Shown here: positions 35,809-44,832 of the stretch, piece after piece | Layout: each line of letters begins with the position of its first letter | Numbering within the stretch: position 1 is the stretch's first letter | NCBI RefSeq assembly: GCF_039652435.2 | Contig: NZ_CP190246.1 | Coordinates: forward strand, 1,984,001-2,048,000 | Origin: Niabella insulamsoli | GTDB taxonomy: Bacteria > Bacteroidota > Bacteroidia > Chitinophagales > Chitinophagaceae | DNA: 64,000 bases | Direction: 5' to 3' | Translations under genes and position numbers: made by a program | The notes under the pieces: model-generated | The model's input: the letters and a program-made list of their open reading frames with translations, nothing else | Databases searched by the model: none | Told to the model about the DNA's origin: nothing

Positions 35809-36861
35809 ATGAGATTCGTCTTTTTTTGTTTGATTTATTTGAATGGGTTTATTTCCTTCGGGCAGGAACGCGCCGATCAGTTGGAGTTAAAAGCCCGGAT
35901 TGGGCAGGTAGGTGAAGCCAATTTTTTTAAAACCGAGGGGTATTATAATTGGTGTCCTTCTATCCTTAAAACCGAAGACGGGGTTTATCATTTGTTTTAT
36001 TCGACCTGGAAAAAAGAATATGGTTTTGGAGGGTGGCTTACCCGTTGCGAGATTGCCCATGCTACTTCCGAAAACCCGACAGGCCCCTGGAAGCCTGTAG
36101 GAACGGTGCTCCAGGGAGCCGGAAAGGGCCACTGGGACGCTATTACAGCCCATAACCCTAAAATAAAATACTTTGAAGGCAAGTACTATCTGTATTATGT
36201 TTCCACCAATTTGGGCGATAAAGCATACACCGAGGAAGAAATTACGCAGACCGGCCAGACCTTTTACAGTCATCCTAACTGGGCCATTCTAAGAAAAAAC
36301 CAGCGTACGGGCGTCGCAGTGGCCGACAATATCAATGGACCTTATAAAAGGATGGATCATCCGCTTATTGAACCTTCGGGCCCCATCACCACCATTACCG
36401 TTAATCCCGCAATCACACAGGGGAAAGATGGCAGGTATTTTCTGATTGTGAAAGGCGATAAGCCTAATGAAACACGTTTTATACGCAATCAGGCCATTGC
36501 GATTGGCGACAGCCCTATAGGACCTTTTAAGATTCAGCCCGAACCGGTAATCGATTATTTAGATACGGAGGATATATCAATGTGGTATGATAAAAAGCTG
36601 GATTATTTTTATGCCATCTTTCATGCTACAAGCGGTTTTATTGGTTTGGTAAGTTCGCCGGACGGAATGCATTGGTCGAAGGCAAAAGATTATCGGCTGA
36701 TGCCAAAAGAGCTAAAAATGACCTCGGGCGAAGTGCGAAAATATGACCGCATGGAGCGCCCCTTTGTTTTCGTCGAGGAAGGGAAGCCCAAAGTGTTAAG
36801 CCTAGCGCTGAAAAAAGGCGACGACTCTTTTATAGTTTTTATTCCTATAGAGAAAGAATGA
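35809..36861 (+). CDS. secreted five-bladed beta-propeller glycosidase (GH43/GH117-like)
   Basis: 350 residues with a signal peptide (to about 19, ...FISFGQ). Repeated propeller-blade patterns: YYNWCPSILKTEDGVYHLFYST, HWDAITAHNPKIKYFEGKYYLYYVS, TVNPAITQGKDGRYFLIVKGD and SMWYDKKLDYFYAIFHAT. The Asp/Glu ligands expected of the clan are plausible but cannot be assigned with certainty. Likely an exo-glycosidase on an arabinose-, xylose- or anhydro-galactose-bearing glycan. Followed 197 bases later by a fucosidase gene. Confidence 0.78.
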   Translation: MRFVFFCLIYLNGFISFGQERADQLELKARIGQVGEANFFKTEGYYNWCPSILKTEDGVYHLFYSTWKKEYGFGGWLTRCEIAHATSENPTGPWKPVGTVLQGAGKGHWDAITAHNPKIKYFEGKYYLYYVSTNLGDKAYTEEEITQTGQTFYSHPNWAILRKNQRTGVAVADNINGPYKRMDHPLIEPSGPITTITVNPAITQGKDGRYFLIVKGDKPNETRFIRNQAIAIGDSPIGPFKIQPEPVIDYLDTEDISMWYDKKLDYFYAIFHATSGFIGLVSSPDGMHWSKAKDYRLMPKELKMTSGEVRKYDRMERPFVFVEEGKPKVLSLALKKGDDSFIVFIPIEKE

Positions 36862-37058
36862 GATTGTTTTCAATTACCGAGTAGCTAATGAAATATAAAT
36901 TTTTACAGAAGATTTCTTTCAAGAAAAATAATATTTCCAAACCTATTTTGTTGGCTGAAGTGAATAAATCTAATTTATACAATCAGTCACCCTTATACTA
37001 AATATGACGAACATAATATTAATTTAAGATTACCATTAAATTTTTATCGCAATATCTT

Positions 37059-38429
37059 ATGTCTAAGTTATTTTTTACGCCGCTTCTTCTCATTATATGT
37101 CTCAACTTGTTAGCTCAACCGCCATTGCCGACGCCGCTGCAAATGGGTTGGCAGGAGGCGGAGTTCGGCGTCGTCTTTCATTACGATTTGCATGTTTTTG
37201 ATGGAAAAAAATATAATCAGCGATCCAATAGGATAGTTCCCATAGAAGACTACAATATTTTTAATCCAACACAATTGGATACCGATCAATGGATCGCTGC
37301 GGCAAAAGCAGCAGGCGCCACCTATGCTATTTTGACGGCGACGCATGAAACCGGCTTCGCACTTTATCAAAGTGATGTCAACCCCTATTCACTCAAAGCA
37401 TTGAAATGGAAGGATGGCAAGGGTGATATTGTACGCGATTTTGTCAACTCCTGCCGAAAATATAATATTAAACCGGGCATTTATGTGGGCATACGATGGA
37501 ACGCCCGGCTGGGGATTCATGACTTTAGGGTGGAAGGCAATAGCGAGTTTGCAAAAAATAGGCAACAGGCTTACAAGCGGATGTGTGAGGGAATGGTGGA
37601 AGAGCTTACCACCCGTTATGGCGACTTATTTATGATCTGGTTTGATGGCGGGGCTTCGGACCCTAAAACCTATGGGGCCGACGTGTTGCCGATTGTTGAG
37701 AAAAATCAGCCCAATTGTTTATTTTATCATAATACACAAAGAGCTGATTTTCGTTGGGGCGGTTCTGAAACCGGCACGGTATATTATCCCTGCTGGTCTA
37801 CTTTCCCTTATCCTTATTCACATTCGGCTAACACCGAAGCCATATTCAAAGACAACTTCAGATTATTAAAGGAAGGCGACAGGGAAGGAAAATATTATAT
37901 GCCCGCCATGGCCGATGCGCCTTTAAGAGGGTATAAAGGCCGCCACGAATGGTTTTGGGAGCCCGGCGACGAAGCGCATATTTATCCGGTGCCTCATTTA
38001 GTCGATATGTACCGGAAATCTGTCGGCCGGAATGCTACACTGATACTGGGGCTTACGCCCAATCCCGCAGGCTTGCTTGACCGGGAAGACGTAGACACGC
38101 TGGCTGCTTTTGGAAAAAGGATTAAGGAATTGTTTGGCCAGCCTGTTGCGACGATCGCCGGTGCGGGCCAACAGATCACACTCAAAATTCCAAAGGGCAA
38201 GTCCGTAAAGCATGTAGTCATCCAGGAGGAAATTACGAAGGGCCAGCGTATCCGGGCTTTTGAAATATTTTCTTATCAGAACAACAAATGGCAAAGCGTT
38301 TTTGGCGGAAGTGCTGTTGGGCATAAATTCATTTACGAGTTTCCGCAGCCGATAAGAACGGACCAGCTGAAGCTTGTGATCCATGAGTCTGTCGGCGGGC
38401 CATTTGTCAGGAAGTTTGCTGCTTATTAA
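37059..38429 (+). CDS. alpha-L-fucosidase-like enzyme (GH29)
   Basis: 456 residues with a signal peptide (to about 19, ...LNLLAQ). The catalytic TIM barrel runs to about 350: FGVVFHYDLHVFDG, LTATHETGFALYQ, KPGIYVGIRWNA and the nucleophile D196 in MIWFDGGASD. A short C-terminal beta domain follows. The opening FHYDLH in place of the usual FxHWG, and HETGF in place of HHDGF, place it in a divergent GH29 branch, so activity on plain fucosides should not be assumed. Retaining mechanism by family. The acid/base residue is not assignable by eye. Confidence 0.82.
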   Translation: MSKLFFTPLLLIICLNLLAQPPLPTPLQMGWQEAEFGVVFHYDLHVFDGKKYNQRSNRIVPIEDYNIFNPTQLDTDQWIAAAKAAGATYAILTATHETGFALYQSDVNPYSLKALKWKDGKGDIVRDFVNSCRKYNIKPGIYVGIRWNARLGIHDFRVEGNSEFAKNRQQAYKRMCEGMVEELTTRYGDLFMIWFDGGASDPKTYGADVLPIVEKNQPNCLFYHNTQRADFRWGGSETGTVYYPCWSTFPYPYSHSANTEAIFKDNFRLLKEGDREGKYYMPAMADAPLRGYKGRHEWFWEPGDEAHIYPVPHLVDMYRKSVGRNATLILGLTPNPAGLLDREDVDTLAAFGKRIKELFGQPVATIAGAGQQITLKIPKGKSVKHVVIQEEITKGQRIRAFEIFSYQNNKWQSVFGGSAVGHKFIYEFPQPIRTDQLKLVIHESVGGPFVRKFAAY

Positions 38430-38462
38430 TATAGCGCTTATAAACCGCCTGATTATTTGATA

Positions 38463-38543
38463 GGTTGCTATAACGTAAAAGCAACCGTTGTCAATTGCCT
38501 TGCAACGCGGCTGATATCATTATGATATAAGAAGCCAACGGTT
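38463..38543 (+). other. nested inverted repeats, possible RNA switch or operator
   Basis: Hairpin GGTTGC / GCAACC (38463-38468 with 38481-38486). AACCGTTG (38483-38490) can instead pair with CAACGGTT (38536-38543), sharing the AACC bases with the hairpin. The 15-base palindrome ATATCAT-T-ATGATAT (38514-38528) sits inside the larger loop. Confidence 0.4.
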
Positions 38544-38704
38544 ATTTAAAAAATTTCATTCGAGCGCTCAACTGCCCGCGTGCCAGCAGGCATTGACTTT
38601 CAGCGTTTTTGATATCAGTTATGTTTTCATTGGCGTAATAACCCCGATTAGTTGAGGCAGATCAGGAAATATTGCGTATTTTACTACAAAATATGCCTGT
38701 GACC

Positions 38705-39337
38705 ATGAAACTTCTGAACGCTCATCTTTCCCCGTCAATAGTCATCTCTTCTATCATCGTTGCTACAACGGGCCTTTTGGGTATGTCAACCATTTTAGAT
38801 CGAAAAACAGGAGTGGATGAAATGGTTCTGCTGGCAAAGGAAGACAAAGACAGCGCCGCTTCCGTAGCCGCTTTTGAAAAAGTTTATCCGGTATTGATGC
38901 ATCCCCGATGTATGAATTGCCACCCTAAAGGCGATGTGCCATTGCAGGGAGATGATAGTCATATCCATAGCATGTTGCCACAGCGCGGGCCGGAGGGTAA
39001 AGGCGTATTAACGATGAAATGCGTGACCTGTCATGCACCTACTGGCGTTGAAGGCGCCAGGACACCGCCCGGTAACCCCGAATGGCACATGCCTCCGGCC
39101 GATATGAAAATGGTTTTTGAAGGTAAAACAGCTCGTGAGCTGGCTCTTCAGTTGGTCGATTTTGAAAAAAACGGACATAAAGATATGAAAGCGCTGCGCG
39201 ACCATGCCGGGGACGACCTGGTAAAAGCAGGCTGGGAGATGGGTGGTGATCGGGAGCTGCCCCCGCTGTCTTACGAAGCTTTTAAACAAGCATGGTACGC
39301 CTGGATTGATAACGGCGCTTACGCCCCATCCAAATAA
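38705..39337 (+). CDS. periplasmic diheme c-type cytochrome of the Mo-hydroxylase operon
   Basis: 210 residues from the ATG at 38705; in-frame starts at 38672 (TTG) and 38693 are alternatives. N-terminal signal or anchor (PSIVISSIIVATTGLLG). Two heme-binding motifs: C69-M-N-C72-H73 and C106-V-T-C109-H110. The conserved His/Met-rich HSMLPQRG and EWHMPPADM may supply axial ligands. It lies 24 bases before the 2Fe-2S subunit gene, so it is the likely electron acceptor of the molybdenum enzyme, replacing the FAD subunit of classic xanthine dehydrogenase. Confidence 0.85.
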   Translation: MKLLNAHLSPSIVISSIIVATTGLLGMSTILDRKTGVDEMVLLAKEDKDSAASVAAFEKVYPVLMHPRCMNCHPKGDVPLQGDDSHIHSMLPQRGPEGKGVLTMKCVTCHAPTGVEGARTPPGNPEWHMPPADMKMVFEGKTARELALQLVDFEKNGHKDMKALRDHAGDDLVKAGWEMGGDRELPPLSYEAFKQAWYAWIDNGAYAPSK

Positions 39338-39361
39338 AATTTAATTTCAAAAAAAAATCTC

Positions 39362-39820
39362 ATGGCTTTATATACGATCAACGTGAACGGAGCGGCGAAG
39401 CAGGTGGATGCGGCGCCAGACACGCCTATCCTTTGGGTGTTGAGAGATCATCTCCGACTCTTGGGAACCAAGTATGGTTGCGGCGTCGCTCATTGCGGCG
39501 TTTGCACTATTCATCTTGATGGTGATGCCGTCAGATCCTGTGTTTATCCGATCAGCGATATCGGTACGAAAAAAATTGTAACGATCGAAGGACTGTCAGA
39601 AAAAGGCGATCATCCGGTGCAAAAAGCCTGGCTCGAATGGGATGTTCCTCAATGCGGCTATTGCCAGGCTGGTCAAATCATGACGGCAGCGTCTTTGCTG
39701 GCCCAGAATCCCCAGCCGACCGATGAAGAAATACGCCGCGCTATGAACGGCAACCTTTGCCGCTGCGCCACTTACACCCGTATCAATAAAGCAATTAGAA
39801 CTGCAGCTAAAGAAATGTAA
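39362..39820 (+). CDS. iorA: 2Fe-2S subunit of molybdenum hydroxylase (isoquinoline 1-oxidoreductase alpha type)
   Basis: 152 residues, the usual length. Plant-type cluster: C40, C45, C48, C60. Second cluster in the helical domain: C98-G-Y-C101 and C133-R-C135. Electrons pass from the molybdopterin site through both clusters to the cytochrome encoded just upstream. Two bases separate it from the large-subunit gene, so expression is coupled. No signal peptide of its own, so it probably rides through the Tat system with the large subunit. Confidence 0.92.
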   Translation: MALYTINVNGAAKQVDAAPDTPILWVLRDHLRLLGTKYGCGVAHCGVCTIHLDGDAVRSCVYPISDIGTKKIVTIEGLSEKGDHPVQKAWLEWDVPQCGYCQAGQIMTAASLLAQNPQPTDEEIRRAMNGNLCRCATYTRINKAIRTAAKEM

Positions 39821-39822
39821 TT

Positions 39823-42090
39823 ATGGCAACTGTACAAACCCATTTAAACAGACGGTCTTTTCTGAAATTATCCGGAGCCGGAGGCGCAGGCTTACTCATT
39901 CACTTTAGCTGGCTGGCCGCGCTGGCTAAAGAAAACCCTCAATTAGAAAAAGCATATGAGTTAAATGGTTTTATAACAATTGATACCGACGGCGCCGTAA
40001 CCATTGCATCGCCAAACCCTGAAATAGGCCAAAATGTAAAGACTTCAATGCCCATGCTGGTAGCCGAAGAGCTGGACGTCAATTGGGAACAGGTCAAAGT
40101 AGTGCAAGCGCCGCTGAATACAGATATTTTCCAAAGGCAAATTGCAGGTGGTAGCCGTTCGATCTATCAAAGCTGGGATGCTCTGCGAATGGCGGGTGCA
40201 ACCGCAAGATATATGTTGGTGCAGGCAGCAGCCGCGGCCTGGCGTGTTCCCGCATCAGAAATTGACGTCAACGAGGGGGTTATTTCTCACAAAGCCAGCG
40301 GGCGATCATCAGGCTTTGGCGGCATGGCGGCGGCGGCTTCAAAAATAGAAATCCCAAAAGAAGTTGAGGTTAAGAAGATTGAAGATTTTAAAATCATCAG
40401 GCATTCTAAACGAAATGTCGACGGGTTAGATATTGTCACCGGTAAAGCCGTATTTGGTTTGGATATATATACGGATGACATGGTTTTTGCTTCCATTGTT
40501 CACCCTCCGGCCTTTGGCATGAAGCTCCTTTCTTACGATGCAGCCGAAGCGCTTTCAATGAAGGGAGTGCAGGAAGTGTTTACAATTGAAACTTATCCTG
40601 AAAACTTTGAACGCGGCTATTTTGACACTAACGCTTTTCCGGAACTTATTGTAGTTACCGGCGATTCCACCTGGACAGTAATGAAAGCAAAAGAAAAAAT
40701 AAAAGCCAAATGGGAGCCCTTCGATACCCATTCCATAAAAATGAAAGGCACGGGAGCGGGCAATGCGAGCGATCAAAAAGTGCCTGCCGGCAGAGACACT
40801 ACCGAAGACCAGTACGCCGCGATGTTTCAAAAAGACAAAGAAAAAGGCCGTGAGGTTAGGAAAGACGGCGATCCGGAGAAGGCATTTGCAAACGCTGCAA
40901 AAGTAATCGAGCGTTCTTATACAGGGCCCTATTTGGCGCATAGCCCATTAGAGCCTTTGAATTTTTATGCCAACGTAACTAATGACAGGGCGGTGCTTAT
41001 TGGACCTACACAGACACCAGAATACATGGAACAATCGGTGGCACAACGTTTGGGCATGAGCCTTCAACAGGTAGATATACAAATGACGCGCATGGGCGGC
41101 GGCTTCGGACGGAAACTATTTGGCCATTACCTCGTTGAAGCGGCCGTTATTTCACAGCAAATAAAAAAGCCGGTGAAACTGATGTACACGCGGGAAGATG
41201 ATATGACTTTTGGATGCTACCGGCCTACTTATCTGGCGACTTTTCGCGCTGCACTGGACCAGGATAATAATTTGACCGCTTTTCATGTGAAGGCAGGCGG
41301 TATTCCTGAAAGCCCGTTATTTGCCAACCGCTTTCCGGCCGGCGCCGTTGAAAATTACCTGGCTGAATCCTGGACGATTGACAGCAATATTACGACCGGC
41401 GCGTTTCGTGCGCCAAGGTCCAATTTTATGGGAGCCGTTGAACAGGCTTTCCTGGACGAAGTGGCCGAACTGGCGGGCAAAGACCCCATCGATTTCCGGC
41501 TCGGCCTTTTCAATAAAGCAATTAATAATCCGGTGGGAAAGAAAAACGACTATGATGCCAAACGTTATGCGGGCGTACTGGAACTGGTGCGCGAAAAGGC
41601 GCAATGGGGCAGGTCCAAAAACGGTGTAAGCCGCGGCGTTGCAGCCTATTATTGCCATGATAGTTATGTAGCCAATGTGGTGGATCTGCGTATGGAAAAT
41701 GGCAAACCTGTCATTGAGAAGGTGTATTGCGCCACCGATTGCGGCATTGTTGTTAACCCTATAGCTGCCGCAAATATGGTAGAAGGCGGAAGTGTCGATG
41801 GTATTGGCCATGCGCTTTATAGCATGCTCACGGTTAAAGACGGGGCGCCGCAACAACAAAATTTCAATGATTACCACCTGATCAGAAACAACGACGCCCC
41901 GCGGGATGTAGAAACCTTTTTTGTAGACAGCGATGTGCATCCAACGGGTTTGGGCGAACCTCCCTTTGCGCCGGCTATTGGCGCGCTGGCTAATGCGCTT
42001 TACAAGGCTACCGGAAAACGCTACTATCATCAACCCTTTATGGTAGACGTTGCGGGGAAATATCTGCCCAAAGAGCAACCTGCTGGTTGA
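39823..42090 (+). CDS. iorB: molybdopterin-binding subunit of molybdenum hydroxylase (isoquinoline/aldehyde oxidoreductase type)
   Basis: 755 residues. Tat signal NRRSFLK near residue 9, then a hydrophobic stretch; the complex is therefore periplasmic or exported. The xanthine-oxidase fold is complete: GGFGRK near residue 426, TGAFRAPRSN and the C-terminal GLGEPPFAPAIGA, whose Glu is the expected base. Binds the cytosine dinucleotide form of the cofactor in this family, which fits the MocA gene three genes on. The substrate could be an aldehyde or N-heterocycle; the name isoquinoline is by homology only. Confidence 0.9.
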   Translation: MATVQTHLNRRSFLKLSGAGGAGLLIHFSWLAALAKENPQLEKAYELNGFITIDTDGAVTIASPNPEIGQNVKTSMPMLVAEELDVNWEQVKVVQAPLNTDIFQRQIAGGSRSIYQSWDALRMAGATARYMLVQAAAAAWRVPASEIDVNEGVISHKASGRSSGFGGMAAAASKIEIPKEVEVKKIEDFKIIRHSKRNVDGLDIVTGKAVFGLDIYTDDMVFASIVHPPAFGMKLLSYDAAEALSMKGVQEVFTIETYPENFERGYFDTNAFPELIVVTGDSTWTVMKAKEKIKAKWEPFDTHSIKMKGTGAGNASDQKVPAGRDTTEDQYAAMFQKDKEKGREVRKDGDPEKAFANAAKVIERSYTGPYLAHSPLEPLNFYANVTNDRAVLIGPTQTPEYMEQSVAQRLGMSLQQVDIQMTRMGGGFGRKLFGHYLVEAAVISQQIKKPVKLMYTREDDMTFGCYRPTYLATFRAALDQDNNLTAFHVKAGGIPESPLFANRFPAGAVENYLAESWTIDSNITTGAFRAPRSNFMGAVEQAFLDEVAELAGKDPIDFRLGLFNKAINNPVGKKNDYDAKRYAGVLELVREKAQWGRSKNGVSRGVAAYYCHDSYVANVVDLRMENGKPVIEKVYCATDCGIVVNPIAAANMVEGGSVDGIGHALYSMLTVKDGAPQQQNFNDYHLIRNNDAPRDVETFFVDSDVHPTGLGEPPFAPAIGALANALYKATGKRYYHQPFMVDVAGKYLPKEQPAG

Positions 42091-42104
42091 GCTGAATTTA
42101 AATA

Positions 42105-43139
42105 ATGGAAAATTTTCATACCATGACGCACGAATTGCAAAAGCTGATTTCCACGGCTCATCTCTGGTTTGCGCAAGGGAAGCAGGCCGTAATGGCAGCT
42201 GTTGTGCATCTGGAGGGCTCTTCCTACCGCCGGCCTGGCGTCAGCATGCTCATCAGCGAAGCAGGTGACATGGTAGGCGCCGTGAGCGGAGGCTGTGTGG
42301 AAAAGGAAATAATCCGGCAGGCCGCCAGTGTGTTTAGAACAGGGATGCCTAAATTGATGACCTACGACGGGCGCTTCCGCCTGGGCTGTGAAGGGGTTTT
42401 ATATGTGTTGATCGAACCGGTCGAAATAACAGATCATTTATTCCAGGTTATGCAAAAATGCTTTCATGACCGAAAACCCTTTCAGTCCACTTCTTTTTTT
42501 ATTACCGAATTGGGTGAAAGCGCCGCATATGGGACTGTCTTGGAAGTAGGGGGAACTGCCCATCCAATGCGCGGCTCATTTAGGATGAGCCATACAAATC
42601 ACTTGCAAACTTTCAGGCAGCAATGGCCGCCGCTGTTTCGGTTATATATTTTTGGCGCGGAGCACGACGCAGTGCAGCTATGTCATTTGGCTGCAGATAT
42701 TGGTTGGCAGGTGCATGTGATTGCTGCGCCCGGCGAAGAAAAAACAATAGCCTATTTTAAAGGAGCGACACGCTTATCGGCAACCGCAATTCAAGACCTG
42801 GACCTGTCGGATATTGATGAAAACAGCGCGGTCATTTTAATGTCCCACAGTCTACATAAAGACGCACAATATTTAATGGCGTTGAAAGACAGCCGGCCGG
42901 CTTATATCGGCCTGCTGGGCCCGCGCAAAAGGCGGGAGCGTTTGTTGGAAGAATTGATCAACTATTTTCCTGACACGGCCGATGATTTTTTGGACAGCAT
43001 CCATGGCCCGGCGGGATTGAATATCGGTGCGGAAACGCCTGCTGAAATTGCACTTTCCATTATATCAGAAATTTTAAGCATTACCCGAAAGGCAGCAGTG
43101 ATGCCGCTTCGCGAATTATCCGGAAAAATACATGGCTAA
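42105..43139 (+). CDS. XdhC/CoxI-family molybdenum hydroxylase maturation factor
   Basis: 344 residues. N-terminal XdhC/CoxI domain with GSSYRRPGVSMLI, GAVSGGCVEKEI and GCEGVLYVLIEP, and a C-terminal Rossmann domain with LYIFGAEHDAVQL and YIGLLGPRKRRERLL. Members bind sulfurated cofactor and insert it into the large subunit. Position, 14 bases after iorB and overlapping mocA by 8 bases, ties it to this enzyme. ATG at 42123 is an alternative start. Confidence 0.9.
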   Translation: MENFHTMTHELQKLISTAHLWFAQGKQAVMAAVVHLEGSSYRRPGVSMLISEAGDMVGAVSGGCVEKEIIRQAASVFRTGMPKLMTYDGRFRLGCEGVLYVLIEPVEITDHLFQVMQKCFHDRKPFQSTSFFITELGESAAYGTVLEVGGTAHPMRGSFRMSHTNHLQTFRQQWPPLFRLYIFGAEHDAVQLCHLAADIGWQVHVIAAPGEEKTIAYFKGATRLSATAIQDLDLSDIDENSAVILMSHSLHKDAQYLMALKDSRPAYIGLLGPRKRRERLLEELINYFPDTADDFLDSIHGPAGLNIGAETPAEIALSIISEILSITRKAAVMPLRELSGKIHG

Positions 43140-43737
43140 AGTTCAAGCGCTTCTACTGGCAGCCGGGGCCTCGAAAAGAATGGGCAGGCCTAAGCAGTTG
43201 TTGCCATGGGGCGACCAATCGCTTATCACTCATCAAATATCCAGGCTGCAGCAGGCCAACCTGGAAGTGACTGTAGTTTTGGGCGCTCAGGCGACTATGA
43301 TCGCCAAAGAAGTTGAAAGTTATAAAGTAAAAATTACTTTTAATGCAGGCTGGGAGCAGGGCATGGGCAGTTCCATTGCCTGGGGCGCAGACAATATAGA
43401 TACTACAAATTTGCAGGGGTTATTGATTACGCTGACAGACCAACCCTGGATTGAGGCTGGTCATTATAAAAAAATGATAGATGCATTCAGGCCCGGCCAG
43501 CGTCAGATTATTGTGTCCCAATCTAAAGAAGGCGTTTGCGGCGTTCCGGTATTATTTGACCGTTGCCACCTCCCGGATTTACGAAACCTGAAGGGGCATT
43601 CGGGAGCCAAAGGGATCATAGCCGCTCACCCAACAAAGATCATTGTAGTTTCCTGCGAAAACAGCATGGAAGATATTGATACACCGGAATCTTACCGACA
43701 GCTGTTAGAAACGTTTAAGAAGCAAGTGGTGAGATGA
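43132..43737 (+). CDS. mocA: molybdenum cofactor cytidylyltransferase (MocA-like)
   Basis: 201 residues. The NTP-transferase signature LAAGASKRMGRPKQLLPWG and LTDQPWI match the MobA/MocA family. It converts Mo-molybdopterin to the cytosine dinucleotide form used by iorB-type enzymes. Overlaps the XdhC gene by 8 bases. CTP versus GTP preference cannot be read with certainty, but its position in a hydroxylase operon favours CTP. Confidence 0.85.
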   Translation: MAKVQALLLAAGASKRMGRPKQLLPWGDQSLITHQISRLQQANLEVTVVLGAQATMIAKEVESYKVKITFNAGWEQGMGSSIAWGADNIDTTNLQGLLITLTDQPWIEAGHYKKMIDAFRPGQRQIIVSQSKEGVCGVPVLFDRCHLPDLRNLKGHSGAKGIIAAHPTKIIVVSCENSMEDIDTPESYRQLLETFKKQVVR

Positions 43738-43840
43738 TCAGGGTCTGGTGGCGTTTAACCAGTAAATACCCTAATCTTCGGCAAATTCATTATCAATGGG
43801 CTACTGTTTATATTTCCTCCGTGCTTCGTACCTTTCGCAG

Positions 43841-44722
43841 ATGAAAGTGCTCCAGTTCACACTTCCGGTAGCGCTTGATCAGTCAGTGATCAGCAAGGAG
43901 GAAATACAACCTCATTTTTATCCCTTTTTGCATCGCCATTCGGAAGTGCAGCTCACGCATGTCATTGAAGGCACGGGAAGCTTTGTGATCGGTACACGGC
44001 TCGAAACCTTTGGGCCCGGCGATATTTTTCTAATAGGGGCCAATCAACCGCATCTTTTCAAAAGCGCGCCGGCGTATTTCGAAAGAAAATCGGTGCAAGC
44101 CATCCGCGCACTGACGTTGTTTTTCGATCCGGCCCATCGCCTGAAACCCTTGTTTGCGTTGCCTGAAATGAAGTTGATTGCCGATTTTATTCATAACCGC
44201 GCAGGCGGTTTTAAAGTTCACGCGGGTAGCCGAGATGTGGTGGCGGCAAAAATGCAGGCGGTTCATCAATCCAAGCAAACTGACCGGCTGTTATTGTTTT
44301 TTGATCTTTTGAAATATTTAAGTCAACTGGATGCGCAGCTGGCATCTCTGTCAACAGCAACACTTGGCGGCCTGAGCGAATCTGAAGGTATTCGCGTCGG
44401 CCAGGTAATGCATTACGTGATGCAAAACTATACCCGCGCCATTGATCTTTCGGCAGTGGCTGCCATTGCCTGTATGACGCCGCCCGCTTTTTGCCGCTAT
44501 TTTAAAAAGCAAACCGGACAGACTTTTATCGGATTTCTCAACCAGGTGCGCGTCAATGAAGCCTGCCGGCAACTGACAGCGTCATGCGGTGACAGTATAT
44601 CCGCGATCGCCTATCGCTGCGGATTCAATAGTATCACTCATTTCAACCGTATTTTTAAAACAACGGTAGGCACAACGCCGGCTGCTTACCAGACCGCTTT
44701 TCGACAGGTAGCCAATTCCTGA
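43841..44722 (+). CDS. AraC-family transcriptional regulator
   Basis: 293 residues from 43841; a start at 43796 would add 15 residues before the conserved sequence. N-terminal cupin sensor domain (about 1-150; HRHSEVQLTHVIEGTGSFVIG, PGDIFLIGANQPH). The C-terminal two-HTH AraC domain at about 190-285 is complete (YTRAIDLSAVAAIACMTPPAFCRYFKKQTG, ISAIAYRCGFNSITHFNRIFK). Just downstream lies a promoter with 21-bp-spaced direct repeats in front of the hydroxyproline genes, so this is probably the pathway activator (inference). Confidence 0.88.
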   Translation: MKVLQFTLPVALDQSVISKEEIQPHFYPFLHRHSEVQLTHVIEGTGSFVIGTRLETFGPGDIFLIGANQPHLFKSAPAYFERKSVQAIRALTLFFDPAHRLKPLFALPEMKLIADFIHNRAGGFKVHAGSRDVVAAKMQAVHQSKQTDRLLLFFDLLKYLSQLDAQLASLSTATLGGLSESEGIRVGQVMHYVMQNYTRAIDLSAVAAIACMTPPAFCRYFKKQTGQTFIGFLNQVRVNEACRQLTASCGDSISAIAYRCGFNSITHFNRIFKTTVGTTPAAYQTAFRQVANS

Positions 44723-44747
44723 AAATAAAATGCACAGCTAAACATTG

Positions 44748-44779
44748 GTTAAAATAGGGTCAAAGCCTGTTAAAATCGG
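44748..44779 (+). promoter_or_regulatory. 21-bp-spaced direct repeats, probable AraC-type operator
   Basis: GTTAAAATAGG at 44748-44758 and GTTAAAATCGG at 44769-44779, one mismatch in eleven, exactly 21 bases apart. The downstream copy ends 25 bases before the -7 box, so it sits on or beside the -33 position. This fits an activator of the AraC family, whose gene ends 26 bases upstream. Confidence 0.6.
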
Positions 44780-44804
44780 CTAAGCCATCCAGGCTATCCG
44801 GTGA

Positions 44805-44812
44805 TATATTTG
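44805..44812 (+). promoter_or_regulatory. -7 box (TATATTTG) of the hydroxyproline genes
   Basis: Exact TAnnTTTG 20 bases before the ATG at 44833. No TTG is found at the -33 spacing, which suits an activator-dependent promoter. Confidence 0.5.
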
Positions 44813-44832
44813 TGTAACAAAAATCCCGAATT

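Noticed and set aside
41317..42078. 253-codon minus-strand frame
   Set aside because: Lies wholly antisense to the well-conserved molybdopterin subunit gene; its translation shows no family features.
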